Source: a bacterium (GTDB lineage: Bacteria; Cyanobacteriota; Sericytochromatia; S15B-MN24; UBA4093). Taken from it: a DNA stretch of 64,000 nt. The DNA lies in NCBI GenBank assembly GCA_017744355.1, contig JAGIBK010000009.1, positions 1-64,000 on the forward strand. Direction: 5' to 3'. Under the pieces are notes generated by a model, which was not told the origin of the DNA, searched no databases, and saw only the letters and a list, made by a program, of their open reading frames with translations. Positions within the stretch are counted from its first letter, which is position 1. Every line of letters starts with the position of its first letter. Made by a program: the position numbers and the translations under genes. Below are positions 33,618-42,792 of the stretch, one piece after another.

Positions 33618-33827
33618 ACGGGACGATCCTCGTCGAAACCCCAAGGCCGCCCTCTGGCGGCCTGCTCGTTCGCACATCATCGTAGCATACGCCGTCCTGC
33701 CGCCGAACAACTCCCATCGCTTGTCGAGAGGCCCGTTCTGTCGGATACTGAAACCGCCCAAATGCCCATCGCCGCCCGTGACGCCCACCGCCGGCCCTCA
33801 CCCAGGCCTGTCCCTTCGGAGATGACG

Positions 33828-35252
33828 ATGTCGTCCACCACCGGCCCCGTGCCCGTCTCGCTCAGCAAGAAGCTCGCGCGCACCCTGTTCCCGGGGCGAG
33901 ACGACGACTTCCGGCCCATGCCGCAGTCCCTCAGAGGGCGCCTGCTGTGGTGCCTCGACCTGGCGAGCCACTGGAGCATCCTCTTCCTCGCCCTGGTGAA
34001 CCTGGGCCTGGTGCTCTTCGACTACACCTACCTGGACCTGCGTCACCACTACCTGACCTACACCCCGCACTTGGTCGAGCGCTACGACCCGGTCAAAGGC
34101 GTGAGCCCGCACCGCCTCACCCAGGGCTACGTGGAGGCGGCCACCACCACCTTCGAGAAGCTGCGCGCGGGCGAAGGCGACACGGCCGCCCTCCTGGCGG
34201 ACATGCGGCAGCGCAGCCAGCAGCTTTACCAGGAGGACCCGTTTTCGGGCGCCGGCTTGAGCGGGGTCTTCGAGCAGATCAAGAACCGCCTGCGGCGGCA
34301 CGCCAAGGTCGACTCGGGGAAAGAGGCCTTCATGGTCTTCTGGTCGCCCAAGAACCTGACGCCCGCGCGCCTTGACCAAGAGCAGGCCTTCTTCGACCAG
34401 AGGCTTCGCCCGCTCTTGGCACGGAACTACTACCGAGCGCTGGGCGAGAACGGGCGGCCCTTCGACGCCTTCTGGATGATCGATCTGCTGTTCATCCCCT
34501 TCTTCGCGTTCGACTTCCTGGTGCGAGGCGCGCTCGAACTGAGGCGCGGCAAGTACCCGAGCTGGAAGGCATTCTGCTACGCCCGCTGGTACGACCTGGT
34601 CTACTTCGTCCCGCTCGGGCAGTACGTCGTCCCGCTCGGCCAGTCCGGCTGGCTCCACCTGGTGCGCGGGATCTCGGTGGGGCACCGCATGCGGCGGCTC
34701 GGCCTGATCAACCCGATCACCATCCCTCAGCGCGCCGCCGAGCGAGGGATCAACCTCGCCACCGACCTGGTCAGCGTCAGGCTCCTGAGCAACTACCAGG
34801 AGTCGATCCGGCGCTTCGACCTGGACGAGACCATCCGCGAGCTCTCCGCCGAGGACCGCGAGCGGTTCAACCGCTTCGTCGAACTCCACTTGCAGGCCGC
34901 CGTCACCCGCATCCTGCCCCAGGTGATCCCCGACCTCCAGACCATGATCACCTACTCCGCCCAGCAAGCCCTCAACGAGTCGCCGACCTACCAGCAATTG
35001 CGCGCCCTGCCCGTCGTCGGCGGGATGGCCGAGCGCTACCTGCCCGATCTGGTCGCCGAGATCGTCAACGGCATCCAGCGCGGCATGGGGGCCGCCCTCG
35101 AGGATCCCACCCAGCGGGACCTCTCCCGGCAGCTCGGCGACAAGCTCGTGGAGCTGATCCTCACGGAGCTTCGAACCCTCGAAACCGAGCAGGAGATCAA
35201 GCGATACTTGATCGCAAGCCTGGAACAGCAGAAGAACAAACTCCTCACCTAA
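33828..35252 (+). CDS. Membrane protein of unknown function (474 aa)
   Basis: The ATG 33828 follows GGAG with six-base spacing. One membrane segment lies at about 45-67 (WSILFLALVNLGLVLFDYTY) and further ones at about 218-240 (FWMIDLLFIPFFAFDFLVRG) and near 260. The C-terminal 200 residues are soluble and helical and end in repeated charged helices. My recollection is that similar proteins with a LVLFDYTY-type helix occur in cyanobacteria, but I cannot verify this. It is divergent from the NHLM exporter operon with a 210-base gap and may be related to it. No catalytic motif was seen. Confidence 0.8.
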   Translation: MSSTTGPVPVSLSKKLARTLFPGRDDDFRPMPQSLRGRLLWCLDLASHWSILFLALVNLGLVLFDYTYLDLRHHYLTYTPHLVERYDPVKGVSPHRLTQGYVEAATTTFEKLRAGEGDTAALLADMRQRSQQLYQEDPFSGAGLSGVFEQIKNRLRRHAKVDSGKEAFMVFWSPKNLTPARLDQEQAFFDQRLRPLLARNYYRALGENGRPFDAFWMIDLLFIPFFAFDFLVRGALELRRGKYPSWKAFCYARWYDLVYFVPLGQYVVPLGQSGWLHLVRGISVGHRMRRLGLINPITIPQRAAERGINLATDLVSVRLLSNYQESIRRFDLDETIRELSAEDRERFNRFVELHLQAAVTRILPQVIPDLQTMITYSAQQALNESPTYQQLRALPVVGGMAERYLPDLVAEIVNGIQRGMGAALEDPTQRDLSRQLGDKLVELILTELRTLETEQEIKRYLIASLEQQKNKLLT

Positions 35253-35384
35253 AGCGGCGCTCCTCCCTTGCGGCATCCCACCCCAGGCCTCACGCGTTTT
35301 TTCATCGGAAGCGACCAAGCGCGTCCGGAGCGCGAGGCGCTAAGGTGCTGAGTAGCGATACCGTCACTCAGCAGGAGGGATGCC

Positions 35385-36053
35385 GTGAGTACCGAGCGTT
35401 ACGCGGTCCGGTGGATCCATGGGTTGCTGACTCCCGAGAGTTGCGCCCTGGTCTTCATCGACCACCAACCCCAGATGTTCTTCGGGATCCAATCCATCGA
35501 TCGCCAGACCCTTCTGAACAACACGATCGGCCTCGCCAAGGCCGCCAAGGTCTTCAAGGTCCCGACCATCCTGACCACCGTGGCCGCCGAATCCTTCAGT
35601 GGGGCCCTCATGCCCGAGTTGCAGGCCGTCTTCCCCAACCAGAAGCCCATCGACCGCACCAGCATGAACGCCTGGGAGGACTCGAACCTCCGCACGGCCG
35701 TCGAGAAGACCAATCGCAAGAAGCTGGTGTTCGCAGCGCTCTGGACCGAGGTCTGCCTCGTTTTCCCGGTCATCAGCGCCCTGGAAGCCGGCTACGAGGT
35801 CTATGTCATCACCGATGCCTGTGGCGCGACGACCGCCATGGCCCACGACATGGCCATGCAGCGCGTCATCCAGGCGGGGGCGGTTCCCATGACCTGGCTG
35901 CAGTTCATGTGCGAGCTGCAGCGCGACTGGGCCCGCACCGAAACCTACGACGCCGTGCTCAACGTGGCTGAGGAGCACGCCGGTGCCTACGGCATCGGGA
36001 TCCAGTACGCCAAGGCCATGTTCGGTGGAAAAGAAGGCGCCAAGAAGCGCTAG
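35385..36053 (+). CDS. Isochorismatase-family (YcaC-like) cysteine hydrolase
   Basis: The 222-residue product has catalytic Asp26 in FIDHQPQ and nucleophile Cys124 in LWTEVCLVF, with the cis-peptide region and the DACGATTAMAHDMAM motif of the YcaC group. Substrate is unknown; amidase-type hydrolysis is typical. The GTG start at 35385 follows AGGAGGGATGCC. It is 18 bases upstream of the amidohydrolase gene, so the two form a catabolic pair. Confidence 0.92.
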   Translation: MSTERYAVRWIHGLLTPESCALVFIDHQPQMFFGIQSIDRQTLLNNTIGLAKAAKVFKVPTILTTVAAESFSGALMPELQAVFPNQKPIDRTSMNAWEDSNLRTAVEKTNRKKLVFAALWTEVCLVFPVISALEAGYEVYVITDACGATTAMAHDMAMQRVIQAGAVPMTWLQFMCELQRDWARTETYDAVLNVAEEHAGAYGIGIQYAKAMFGGKEGAKKR

Positions 36054-36071
36054 TCGAGAAGGAGCACCCAC

Positions 36072-37862
36072 ATGGCGACCACGATTCTGCTCAACGGCAA
36101 GATTGCCACCATGGGCAAGCGGGCCCCGTTCGTCTCGGCCCTGGCCCTGAAAGATGGCCGGGTGCTCGCGGCAGGCGAGGCCCAGGACGCGCTGGCGCAC
36201 CAAGAGGCCGGCTCGCGCGTCATCGACCTGGGGGGCAGGACCGTGGTGCCAGGCCTCAACGACTCGCACCTGCACATCATCCGCGAAGGCCTGAACTACA
36301 ACCTGGAGCTTCGCTGGGACGGCGTCCCCTCGCTTGCGATCGCCCTCGACATGCTCCGGCGCCAGGCAGAGCGGACACCGCCCGGCCAGTGGGTCCGAGT
36401 GGTGGGCGGCTGGTCCGCCTACCAGTTCGAGGAGCGGCGCCTGCCGACCCTCGACGAGATCAACGAGGCGCTGCCCGACACCCCCGCCTTCATCCTGCAC
36501 CTCTACGACCGGGCCTTCATCAACCGGGCGGGCCTCTGCGCCCTCGGGCTCGACAAACAGACCCCCGACATGCCGGGCGGAACGTTCGAGCGCGACGCCG
36601 AAGGCAATCCGACCGGCCTCGTGCTCGCCACACCGGCCGCCACCATCCTCTACGCCACCCTCGCCAAGATCCCCAAGCTGACGCCTGAGCAGCAGCGCAA
36701 CTCCACCCGGCAGTTCCTGCGCGAGCTCAACCGCTTCGGCATCACCAGCGCGATCGACGCGGGCGGTGGAGCCCAGAACTACCCTGACGACTACGCGGTC
36801 TGCCGCGAGCTCGCCCGCGAAGGGCTGCTCACCGTGCGGATCGCCTACTACCTCTTCGCCCAGAACGCCCAGCACGAGTTCGAGGACTTCTCGCGCTGGG
36901 TGGATATGACGCACCCGGGCCAGAACGACGACATGTTCAAGCCCAACGGCTTCGTCACCGAGGGCGGCGGCGAGAACCTCGTCTGGGCGGCCGCGGACTT
37001 CGAGAACTTCGTCCAGCCCCGCCCCGAGCTACCCCCGACCATGGAGGCGGAGCTTACGCGCGTGATGCGGCTGCTGGTCTCCAAGCGCTGGCCTTTCCGG
37101 ATCCATGCGACCTACGACGAGTCGATCGGGCGTGACCTGGACGTGTTCGAGGCCATCAACAAAGAGATTCCCTTCAACGGCCTGCGCTGGTTCATCGACC
37201 ACGCCGAGACGGTGTCGGCGCGCAACCTGGCGCGCATCAAGGCGCTGGGCGGCGGGATCGCCATCCAGAACCGGATGGCCTTCCAGGGCGAGGACTTCAT
37301 CGCCCGCTACGGCAAAGAGGCCGCCTCGCACGCCCCGCCCATCCAGGCCATGCGCGAAATGGGGATCCCCCTGGGGGCGGGCACGGATGCCACCCGTGTC
37401 GCCAGCTACAACCCATGGCTCTCGCTGCACTGGCTCGTGACCGGCAAGACACTGGGCGGGACCGAACTGTACCCGGCAAGCAACCGCCTGGATCGCATGG
37501 AGGCGCTCAGGCTCTACACCGAGGGCAGCGCCTGGTTCTCCCACGAGGAGGAGGTGAAGGGACGGCTCGAACCCGGCTGCTTCGCGGACCTCTGTGTCCT
37601 CACCGAGGACTACTTCACGGTGAGCGAGGACGCCATCAAGGGGATCGAGTCCGTCCTCACCCTGGTGGCCGGCGAGGTCGTGCACGCGGCGGGTCCCTTC
37701 GCAGCCTACGCCCCGGAGCCCCTGCCGGTCATGCCCGAGTGGTCGCCCGTTGCCGTCTTCGGCGGGTACTACGCGGCCGATCGCACCCGGCGACCGGGCC
37801 CGGTGACCATGCTCGGCGAACAAGAGATGCCCCAAGCGTCGCGCCCCAAGGCGGACGATTGA
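36072..37862 (+). CDS. YtcJ-type amidohydrolase (596 aa)
   Basis: This metal-dependent hydrolase of the amidohydrolase superfamily shows the N-terminal strand set ILLNGKIATM, the metal-binding HxH in NDSHLHI (His66 and His68), a later His in FRIHATYDE and in FIDHAETV, and the end AGTDATRVASYNPW. The C-terminal strand domain has GCFADLCVLTEDYF. YtcJ homologues hydrolyse amide or carbamate substrates. A good ribosome site AGAAGGAG precedes it. It is co-transcribed with the isochorismatase-type hydrolase. Confidence 0.92.
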   Translation: MATTILLNGKIATMGKRAPFVSALALKDGRVLAAGEAQDALAHQEAGSRVIDLGGRTVVPGLNDSHLHIIREGLNYNLELRWDGVPSLAIALDMLRRQAERTPPGQWVRVVGGWSAYQFEERRLPTLDEINEALPDTPAFILHLYDRAFINRAGLCALGLDKQTPDMPGGTFERDAEGNPTGLVLATPAATILYATLAKIPKLTPEQQRNSTRQFLRELNRFGITSAIDAGGGAQNYPDDYAVCRELAREGLLTVRIAYYLFAQNAQHEFEDFSRWVDMTHPGQNDDMFKPNGFVTEGGGENLVWAAADFENFVQPRPELPPTMEAELTRVMRLLVSKRWPFRIHATYDESIGRDLDVFEAINKEIPFNGLRWFIDHAETVSARNLARIKALGGGIAIQNRMAFQGEDFIARYGKEAASHAPPIQAMREMGIPLGAGTDATRVASYNPWLSLHWLVTGKTLGGTELYPASNRLDRMEALRLYTEGSAWFSHEEEVKGRLEPGCFADLCVLTEDYFTVSEDAIKGIESVLTLVAGEVVHAAGPFAAYAPEPLPVMPEWSPVAVFGGYYAADRTRRPGPVTMLGEQEMPQASRPKADD

Positions 37863-37896
37863 GGCCAGCCCAGACCACAACCCTCGCTGCGTGCCG

Positions 37897-38466
37897 TCAG
37901 GTTCGCTCGGCGCGCAGCCCTGCCAGGAAGCTCGTCATGAGGCGCCGGAAGCTCTCGTCGATGTCGAGCGGCATGCCGAAGCCGCCGCTCGACTCGAGCG
38001 AGGCGAAGCCGTGCACCAGGCTGCGCAGGCCCCGGATGGCATGCAGCGTACCCTCCTCGCCCAGGGCGAAGGGCTCCAGCACGCGGATGATGATCCCGAG
38101 GAGCTGGTCGCTGGCCTCGTCCCACTCGCGATCGCCGGGTTCGGGCGCGCGCAGGGTCGCAGCATAGAGGCCGGGGTGCTCCTTGGCGTAGGCGCGATAG
38201 GCCTCGGCGATCGCCATCATGGCGTCAGGCCCGGCCTTGCCGACGGCGGCCTCGGCCATGCGCCGGGCGATCGCCCGCAAGGCCAAGAGGGCAACCCCTC
38301 TTTGCACGGCCTCTAGCCCCGCGACATGCTTGTAGAGCGAAGGGGAACGAACGCCAAGCCGCTCGGCCAGGCGCGAAAGGCTCAGCCCTTCGAACCCCTC
38401 TTCATCCACCAGCTCGGCGGCCGCGCGCATCACGACCGCCTCGTCCAAGCCTGCCCTAGGAGCCAT
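37897..38466 (-). CDS. TetR-family repressor
   Basis: The 189-residue protein has the TetR helix-turn-helix (about 8-55, LVDEEGFEGLSLSRLAERLG, VRSPSLYKHVAGLE). A C-terminal domain with RAYAKEHPGLYAATLRAPEP and GLRSLVHGFASLE is of the WHG type. Its start overlaps the end of the alpha/beta hydrolase gene by 11 bases, so both share the promoter with palindromic sites near 39413. It probably represses its own operon. Confidence 0.92.
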   Translation of the reverse strand: MAPRAGLDEAVVMRAAAELVDEEGFEGLSLSRLAERLGVRSPSLYKHVAGLEAVQRGVALLALRAIARRMAEAAVGKAGPDAMMAIAEAYRAYAKEHPGLYAATLRAPEPGDREWDEASDQLLGIIIRVLEPFALGEEGTLHAIRGLRSLVHGFASLESSGGFGMPLDIDESFRRLMTSFLAGLRAERT

Positions 38467-39379
38467 GGGGCCCCTCCGTGCGCCCCTTGCGCAAGAAGTT
38501 CACGAGGTGCGGGGTCGTGACCTCCGGCATCTCGGCGTGGGGATAGTGACCGGCTCCCTCGATCATCACGTACGAACTTTTCAGGGCATCGGCCACGCGC
38601 TTGGCCTCGACGGCCGGCTCGGAGAAGTCCGGATCCTTGGTGCCCATCACGATCAGGCTCGGGGCCTGGACCTTGGCGAGGCGCTCTTCGGCCGCGGACT
38701 TGGAGCTTGCGATCATGCCGCGCATGGCTGCAAGGCGCCCAGGCTCACCCAGGTTGGTGCGAAGCGCGTGGAGGTAAGCATCGAAATCAGCCGGCTTGCG
38801 GGTGGGGTACAGGGTCGTGTAGAACATCCCCCACAGCGACGGGCCCCAGGGCCCGATGAAAGGCCAGGAGAGGACCTGCGACTTCCAGAGCGGTCCCCCG
38901 TCCCGCACGACGGGCCCGACCAGGACGAGCTTCCCGATGCGATCAGGGGCCTCGGCCGCGGCCCAGACAGCGGCCCCCGCGGCCATCGAGGTCCCGACCA
39001 CCGTCACGGGGCCAGCATCCAGGTGGCGCGCCAGGGCCACGATGTCCTTGCCGATGCCCGCAAGCGAGTAATCAGGCCAAGAGACGCTCGACTCGCCGTG
39101 GCCGCGCACGTCCATCGACACGACCCGGTAGCCCGCCTCCACCAGGCCGGGCGCCAGGTACCGATACTCGCCTCGCAGATCGCCGAGACCGGGGACGCAG
39201 AGCACCACCGGCCCCGTCCCGACGTCCTCGTAGGCAATTCGCCCTTCGCTCGTCGTCAAGAAGTGAGTCGCCATCGTCCTGCCTTTCTCGCCCTGCTGCG
39301 CCGAGGCCGCCGAAAACGACCCGGCATTGAGGGCCAAGGCCCCCGCCAAGAGCGCACCACCGAATGAACGCCATGCCAT
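38456..39379 (-). CDS. Exported alpha/beta hydrolase (307 aa)
   Basis: A signal peptide (1-28, ending ASA-QQG) is followed by an alpha/beta-hydrolase fold. Nucleophile Ser131 is in VVGTSMAAG, the acid Asp is in GTKDPDF, and the His is in GAGHYPHAE. The oxyanion region is VPGLGDLRGEY. The ATG 39379 is chosen because GAGGAG lies at the right distance, unlike the TTG two codons earlier. It forms a two-gene operon with the downstream TetR repressor. The substrate is unknown. Confidence 0.9.
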   Translation of the reverse strand: MAWRSFGGALLAGALALNAGSFSAASAQQGEKGRTMATHFLTTSEGRIAYEDVGTGPVVLCVPGLGDLRGEYRYLAPGLVEAGYRVVSMDVRGHGESSVSWPDYSLAGIGKDIVALARHLDAGPVTVVGTSMAAGAAVWAAAEAPDRIGKLVLVGPVVRDGGPLWKSQVLSWPFIGPWGPSLWGMFYTTLYPTRKPADFDAYLHALRTNLGEPGRLAAMRGMIASSKSAAEERLAKVQAPSLIVMGTKDPDFSEPAVEAKRVADALKSSYVMIEGAGHYPHAEMPEVTTPHLVNFLRKGRTEGPHGS

Positions 39380-39398
39380 CGTCAAGCTCCTCGCATCG

Positions 39399-39440
39399 AT
39401 TAGCTACAGTGATTAGCTTAAAGCTAAATCGATTAGCTTG
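39399..39440 (-). promoter_or_regulatory. Promoter and palindromic operator of the hydrolase-tetR operon
   Basis: A perfect 15-base palindrome TTAGCTTAAAGCTAA (39413-39427) is flanked by two further ATTAGCT half-sites near 39399 and 39432. It overlaps a weak promoter on the minus strand (TTGCAA, 17 bases, TAAGCT). The layout fits TetR autorepression. Confidence 0.65.
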
Positions 39441-39520
39441 CAAGGACTTTCTTGCGCATGGCCCGCAGGCTCTCCTGCACGATCGCCCTCCAGGGGCCTG
39501 GTCGTGCGATAATAGACCCT

Positions 39521-39988
39521 ATGAACAAGCAACCTGAGTCCTCGTTCCGAGGCAATCCCCCCAAACGCGAACAGCTCGCCGAGCTCCTCAAGGACCACCT
39601 GGCCCAGTGGAACGAAGTGCGCGAGACCGTCGTCGAGATCGGCGCCACCTGGAAGTGGGCCTTCTCGGAGGCGAGCAATACCTGGACGTACCGCTCCTAC
39701 CTGCCGGGCGATCGCTTCTTCGCCTCGCTCACCCCCAAGGAAGACGGCTTCGAGGTCAGCACCAACCTCAAGGCAGACGAGTGGTCGGCCATCACCCCGG
39801 CGTCTCCCGAGGACGCGGCGCTGCTCGAAAGCCTGCGGGCCAAGGCCCTCGCCTCCGGCGACGACCCGGCCTGGCTCCACGTGGCCGTGACCGGCAAGCA
39901 GACCCTGCCGCTGCTCGCGCAGATCCTGGTGGTCCGCGCCCGTCGTCCCCAGAAGCCCCGCCTCAAGGCCGGCAAGAAGCGGCGTTAG
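39521..39988 (+). CDS. DUF3788-like protein (155 aa)
   Basis: The protein has a helical start (REQLAELLKDHLAQWNEVRE) and strands WKWAFSEASNTWTYRSYLPG and RFFASLTPKEDGFEVSTNLK. The lysine- and arginine-rich tail is KAGKKRR. The pattern resembles the DUF3788/YdhG-like group of small soluble proteins, but the match is from memory. The start at ATG 39521 has only a weak ribosome site. The gene is monocistronic and ends in a clear terminator. Confidence 0.65.
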   Translation: MNKQPESSFRGNPPKREQLAELLKDHLAQWNEVRETVVEIGATWKWAFSEASNTWTYRSYLPGDRFFASLTPKEDGFEVSTNLKADEWSAITPASPEDAALLESLRAKALASGDDPAWLHVAVTGKQTLPLLAQILVVRARRPQKPRLKAGKKRR

Positions 39989-40003
39989 AGCCCCCATGCA
40001 GCA

Positions 40004-40037
40004 AGGGCCCCTGGCGATTGCCAGGGGCCCTCTATTT
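40004..40037 (+). terminator. Intrinsic terminator after the DUF3788-like gene
   Basis: AGGGCCCCTGG pairs perfectly with CCAGGGGCCCT around CGATTG, followed by CTATTTC. It also lies at the end of the convergent small secreted-protein gene. Confidence 0.8.
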
Positions 40038-40048
40038 CGTCCTAGGGG

Positions 40049-40351
40049 CTAGCGCCGGACGATGATGACCTCTTGGTGAGGCCGGTGGTGGTGCCAGCCG
40101 CGGTGCTCGTAGTAACGGTGATGAGGACGCTCGCGCTCGCGGACCACGATGACCCGCTTGGGCTCGGGACGCACGACCTGCACGGGCAGTTGCACCTGAA
40201 CACCGGGAATCGGCTGCACGATGACCTTGCGCTCCACCTCGCGGTATTGCTCACCCCCGCGGTACTCATGGTAGGGGCGGGCCTCGGAAGGGGCCGCCAG
40301 GAGCGCCGTCGCCCCCATCGTCGCGATCGCCAGCAGCAACATCTTTCGCAT
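40049..40351 (-). CDS. Small secreted histidine- and arginine-rich protein (100 aa)
   Basis: A signal peptide (1-24, ending SEA) is followed by a mature part rich in H, R, Y and V (PHHRYYEHRGWHHHRPHQEV). A cationic, possibly metal-binding periplasmic protein is plausible, but no family is recognised. AGGAGATGAACC lies upstream of the ATG. Confidence 0.7.
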   Translation of the reverse strand: MRKMLLLAIATMGATALLAAPSEARPYHEYRGGEQYREVERKVIVQPIPGVQVQLPVQVVRPEPKRVIVVRERERPHHRYYEHRGWHHHRPHQEVIIVRR

Positions 40352-40430
40352 GGTTCATCTCCTCTTGGATTGGATGCCTGCTATAGATACGACGTAGCGC
40401 GCGAAAAGGTTCCAAGCGACGCGAGGATTT

Positions 40431-41615
40431 TCAGGATCGCACCGGCTCGAAGCAAAGCGGCAGCTCGGCTACCCCGTGAAGCAGGCCCCCCTCGATGTGG
40501 CGCAGGGCCGCCGGCGCCTCGGGATCCCGGCGGATCGCCCCGAGCCGCGCGAGCATGGCCCGCATGGCGATCGCCCCTTCCAGGCGTGCCAAGGGGGCCC
40601 CGATGCAGTAGTGAATCCCGTGCCCGAAGGAGAGGTGCGGGTTCGGGTCGCGCCGCACGTCGAAGCGGTCGGGTTCCTTGAAGACGGCCTCGTCCCGGTT
40701 GGCCGAGCCGATGAAGGCGAGGACCATCTGGCCCTCCTTGATCGTCTCGCCGCCAAGCTCCATATCCCGGGTGGCGGCGCGCGCCGTCCACTGCACCGGC
40801 GAGCGATAACGCAGCATCTCCTCGATGGCGCTCATCATGTCCTCTGGGTGCGTGCGCAGGTGCCGCATCTGGTCGGGATGGTCCAGCAGGCACAGCATCC
40901 CGTTAGTGATGAGGTTCACGGTGGTGATGTGGCCCGCCAGGAGCAAGAGCGCGCAGAAGCTCAGGACTCCCTCCTCCGAAAGGCGCTCGCCTTCGAGCTC
41001 GGCCGACAGCAAGTGACTGATGAGGTCCTCGCGCGGCCTCTTGCGGCGCTCCTCGATGATTGCCTGGAAGTAGGCGTCCATCTCCGCCTGCACCCGCCGC
41101 CCCCGTTCGAGGGCCTCCTCCCGGCGCTCGAGGAGGTTCGTGGTCCCCGAGAGCAGCTCATCCGCCCAGCGCTTGTACTGAGGGCGATCCGCAGGCGGCA
41201 CCCCCAGCATCTCGGCGATCACGATGACCGGCAGAGGATGCGCGAGGTCGTTCACCAGCTCCAGTCGGCCCCCTTCCTCGATTGCATCCAGCAGCTCGCG
41301 GGTCAGGGCCTCGATGCGCGGGACCATGTCGTTGATGGCCCGAGGGGTGAAGGCCTTGGAGATGAGGCCACGCAACTGCCGGTGGCGCGGCGGGTCCATG
41401 GAGATGAGGCTCTCGCGAAAGCCCTCCGCCTCCTGGGAAGCAAGACGCTGCGAGCTGAAAGCCTGATGGTCCATGAGGACCGTCTTCACCTCGGGATAGC
41501 GGTAGACGGCCCAGGCCTGCATGGCCTCGTCGTAGGCGACGGGGCGCTCGTGGCGGCGGACCCGGTAGAAGGCGTGGGGGCTGAGTAGCTCCTCAGCCGG
41601 AGGAAAAAGCGACAT
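40431..41615 (-). CDS. Cytochrome P450 (394 aa)
   Basis: This soluble bacterial P450 has heme-ligand Cys337 in FGHGIHYCIG, the ExxR motif (Glu266-Arg269 in EEMLRYRSP), and the I-helix motif LLLAGHITTVNLI at about 223-235. In most P450s of this group the motif reads AGHETT; here Ile replaces the acidic residue next to the threonine. That may change oxygen activation or favour a peroxygenase or isomerase chemistry. It is the only P450 in the window, with no ferredoxin partner gene beside it. Confidence 0.95.
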   Translation of the reverse strand: MSLFPPAEELLSPHAFYRVRRHERPVAYDEAMQAWAVYRYPEVKTVLMDHQAFSSQRLASQEAEGFRESLISMDPPRHRQLRGLISKAFTPRAINDMVPRIEALTRELLDAIEEGGRLELVNDLAHPLPVIVIAEMLGVPPADRPQYKRWADELLSGTTNLLERREEALERGRRVQAEMDAYFQAIIEERRKRPREDLISHLLSAELEGERLSEEGVLSFCALLLLAGHITTVNLITNGMLCLLDHPDQMRHLRTHPEDMMSAIEEMLRYRSPVQWTARAATRDMELGGETIKEGQMVLAFIGSANRDEAVFKEPDRFDVRRDPNPHLSFGHGIHYCIGAPLARLEGAIAMRAMLARLGAIRRDPEAPAALRHIEGGLLHGVAELPLCFEPVRS

Positions 41616-41747
41616 GGCGATCCAACCTCTCTGTGCGCGCGGGAAACGACACCCAGAGGATAGGACCCAACCATCGCTCAGTCGCCAGCCTAACGACCAA
41701 TCTTTTGAGGCGAGACTTTCGGTTGCACGCTTGAGCCGGGGCCGATC

Positions 41748-42761
41748 CTAGCCGATGTGCAGCAGGCGGATCACGCCCCAGCTCATCGCTGCGAGCAGAC
41801 CGAAACCGGCCAAGCCAGCATAGACGACCTTCATACCGGCCTTTCGGACCATGGCGAGGTTGGTGTTGAGGCCCATGGCGGCCATGGCCATGACCATCAG
41901 GAAGATGCTGGTGTTGGAGAGCCACGCCTTGGCCTCGGCTGGCACGACCCCGATCGAGCCGACCACGCCCACCGCCAAGAAGCCGATGACGAACCAGGGG
42001 ATGGGCGGCTCCTTCCAGCTGTAGCTCAGCTTCTTGCCGCTGCCGCTCAGGAGGCCGAGCACCACCAAGGCGGGCGCCAAGAGGACCACCCGGGTCAGCT
42101 TGACCAGCGTCCCCATGTCCCCGGCGGTCGTCCCCCAGGTGAAGGCCGCGGCCATGACCTGGGCGACCTCGTGCAGGGTGGAGCCCGAGAGGATGGCGAG
42201 CTGCTGGGTCGTCAAACCGAGGAACGGCCCGCCGAAGACGTAGAAGAAGACCCCGATGGTCCCCAGGATGCCGCAGAGGGCCGTCGCGAGGGTCGCGTCC
42301 TCCTCGTCGGCCCGGATGACGGGGGCCGCCGCCGCCACCGCGCTCGCCCCGCAGATGGAGGTCCCGACCGCAAGCAGCATGGCGAGCTGGGCGGGGACCT
42401 TGAAGCGGCGGGCAAGCCAAGCGATGCCCGCGATGCCGAGGCCGATGACCAGCAGATCGAGGAAGAGAACCTTGGGCCCGGCCTTCGCGATGAGGCCGAA
42501 GTCGAGCCGTGCCCCCATCAGGACGATCCCGAGCCGCAGGATGGTGCGGGCCGAGTACTTGGTGCCGGGGACGGCCCAGGTGGGCAGGCCTGCCGCGAGG
42601 CGCCAGAGGATCCCGACCAACAGCGCGACCGTCAGCGCCCCCATCACCTTGAGCCCGGGCAGCATGGCCAGATACCAGCTCGCGGTCGCAAGGCCCAGCG
42701 CGAGCAGCACCCCAAAAAGGCGGCGCGGCGTCTGGAGGGCGGGGGTCTTCTCGGCGATCAT
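41748..42761 (-). CDS. YeiH/UPF0324-family membrane transporter
   Basis: The 337-residue protein has about ten membrane helices and the family hallmarks AVGTSICGASAVAAAAPVI and SGSTLHEVAQVMAAAF. Members are annotated as putative sulfate exporters, without firm biochemical proof. A structured leader (42793-42859) lies upstream. It is monocistronic or weakly linked to the SDR gene upstream. Confidence 0.92.
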   Translation of the reverse strand: MIAEKTPALQTPRRLFGVLLALGLATASWYLAMLPGLKVMGALTVALLVGILWRLAAGLPTWAVPGTKYSARTILRLGIVLMGARLDFGLIAKAGPKVLFLDLLVIGLGIAGIAWLARRFKVPAQLAMLLAVGTSICGASAVAAAAPVIRADEEDATLATALCGILGTIGVFFYVFGGPFLGLTTQQLAILSGSTLHEVAQVMAAAFTWGTTAGDMGTLVKLTRVVLLAPALVVLGLLSGSGKKLSYSWKEPPIPWFVIGFLAVGVVGSIGVVPAEAKAWLSNTSIFLMVMAMAAMGLNTNLAMVRKAGMKVVYAGLAGFGLLAAMSWGVIRLLHIG

Positions 42762-42792
42762 GAGCAGCCTTTCTGACTTTAGGACTTAAGAG

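Noticed and set aside
31722-33824. Very long + strand frame upstream of the 474-residue membrane protein
   Set aside because: It is the in-frame shadow of the HlyD-type and cNMP genes on the other strand, with low-complexity arginine, glycine and alanine-rich translation and no ribosome site.
33618-33827. NHLM precursor peptide in the gap upstream of the exporter
   Set aside because: No short frame with ribosome site and double-glycine leader was found; an in-frame extension of the 474-residue gene to 33762 has no ribosome site.
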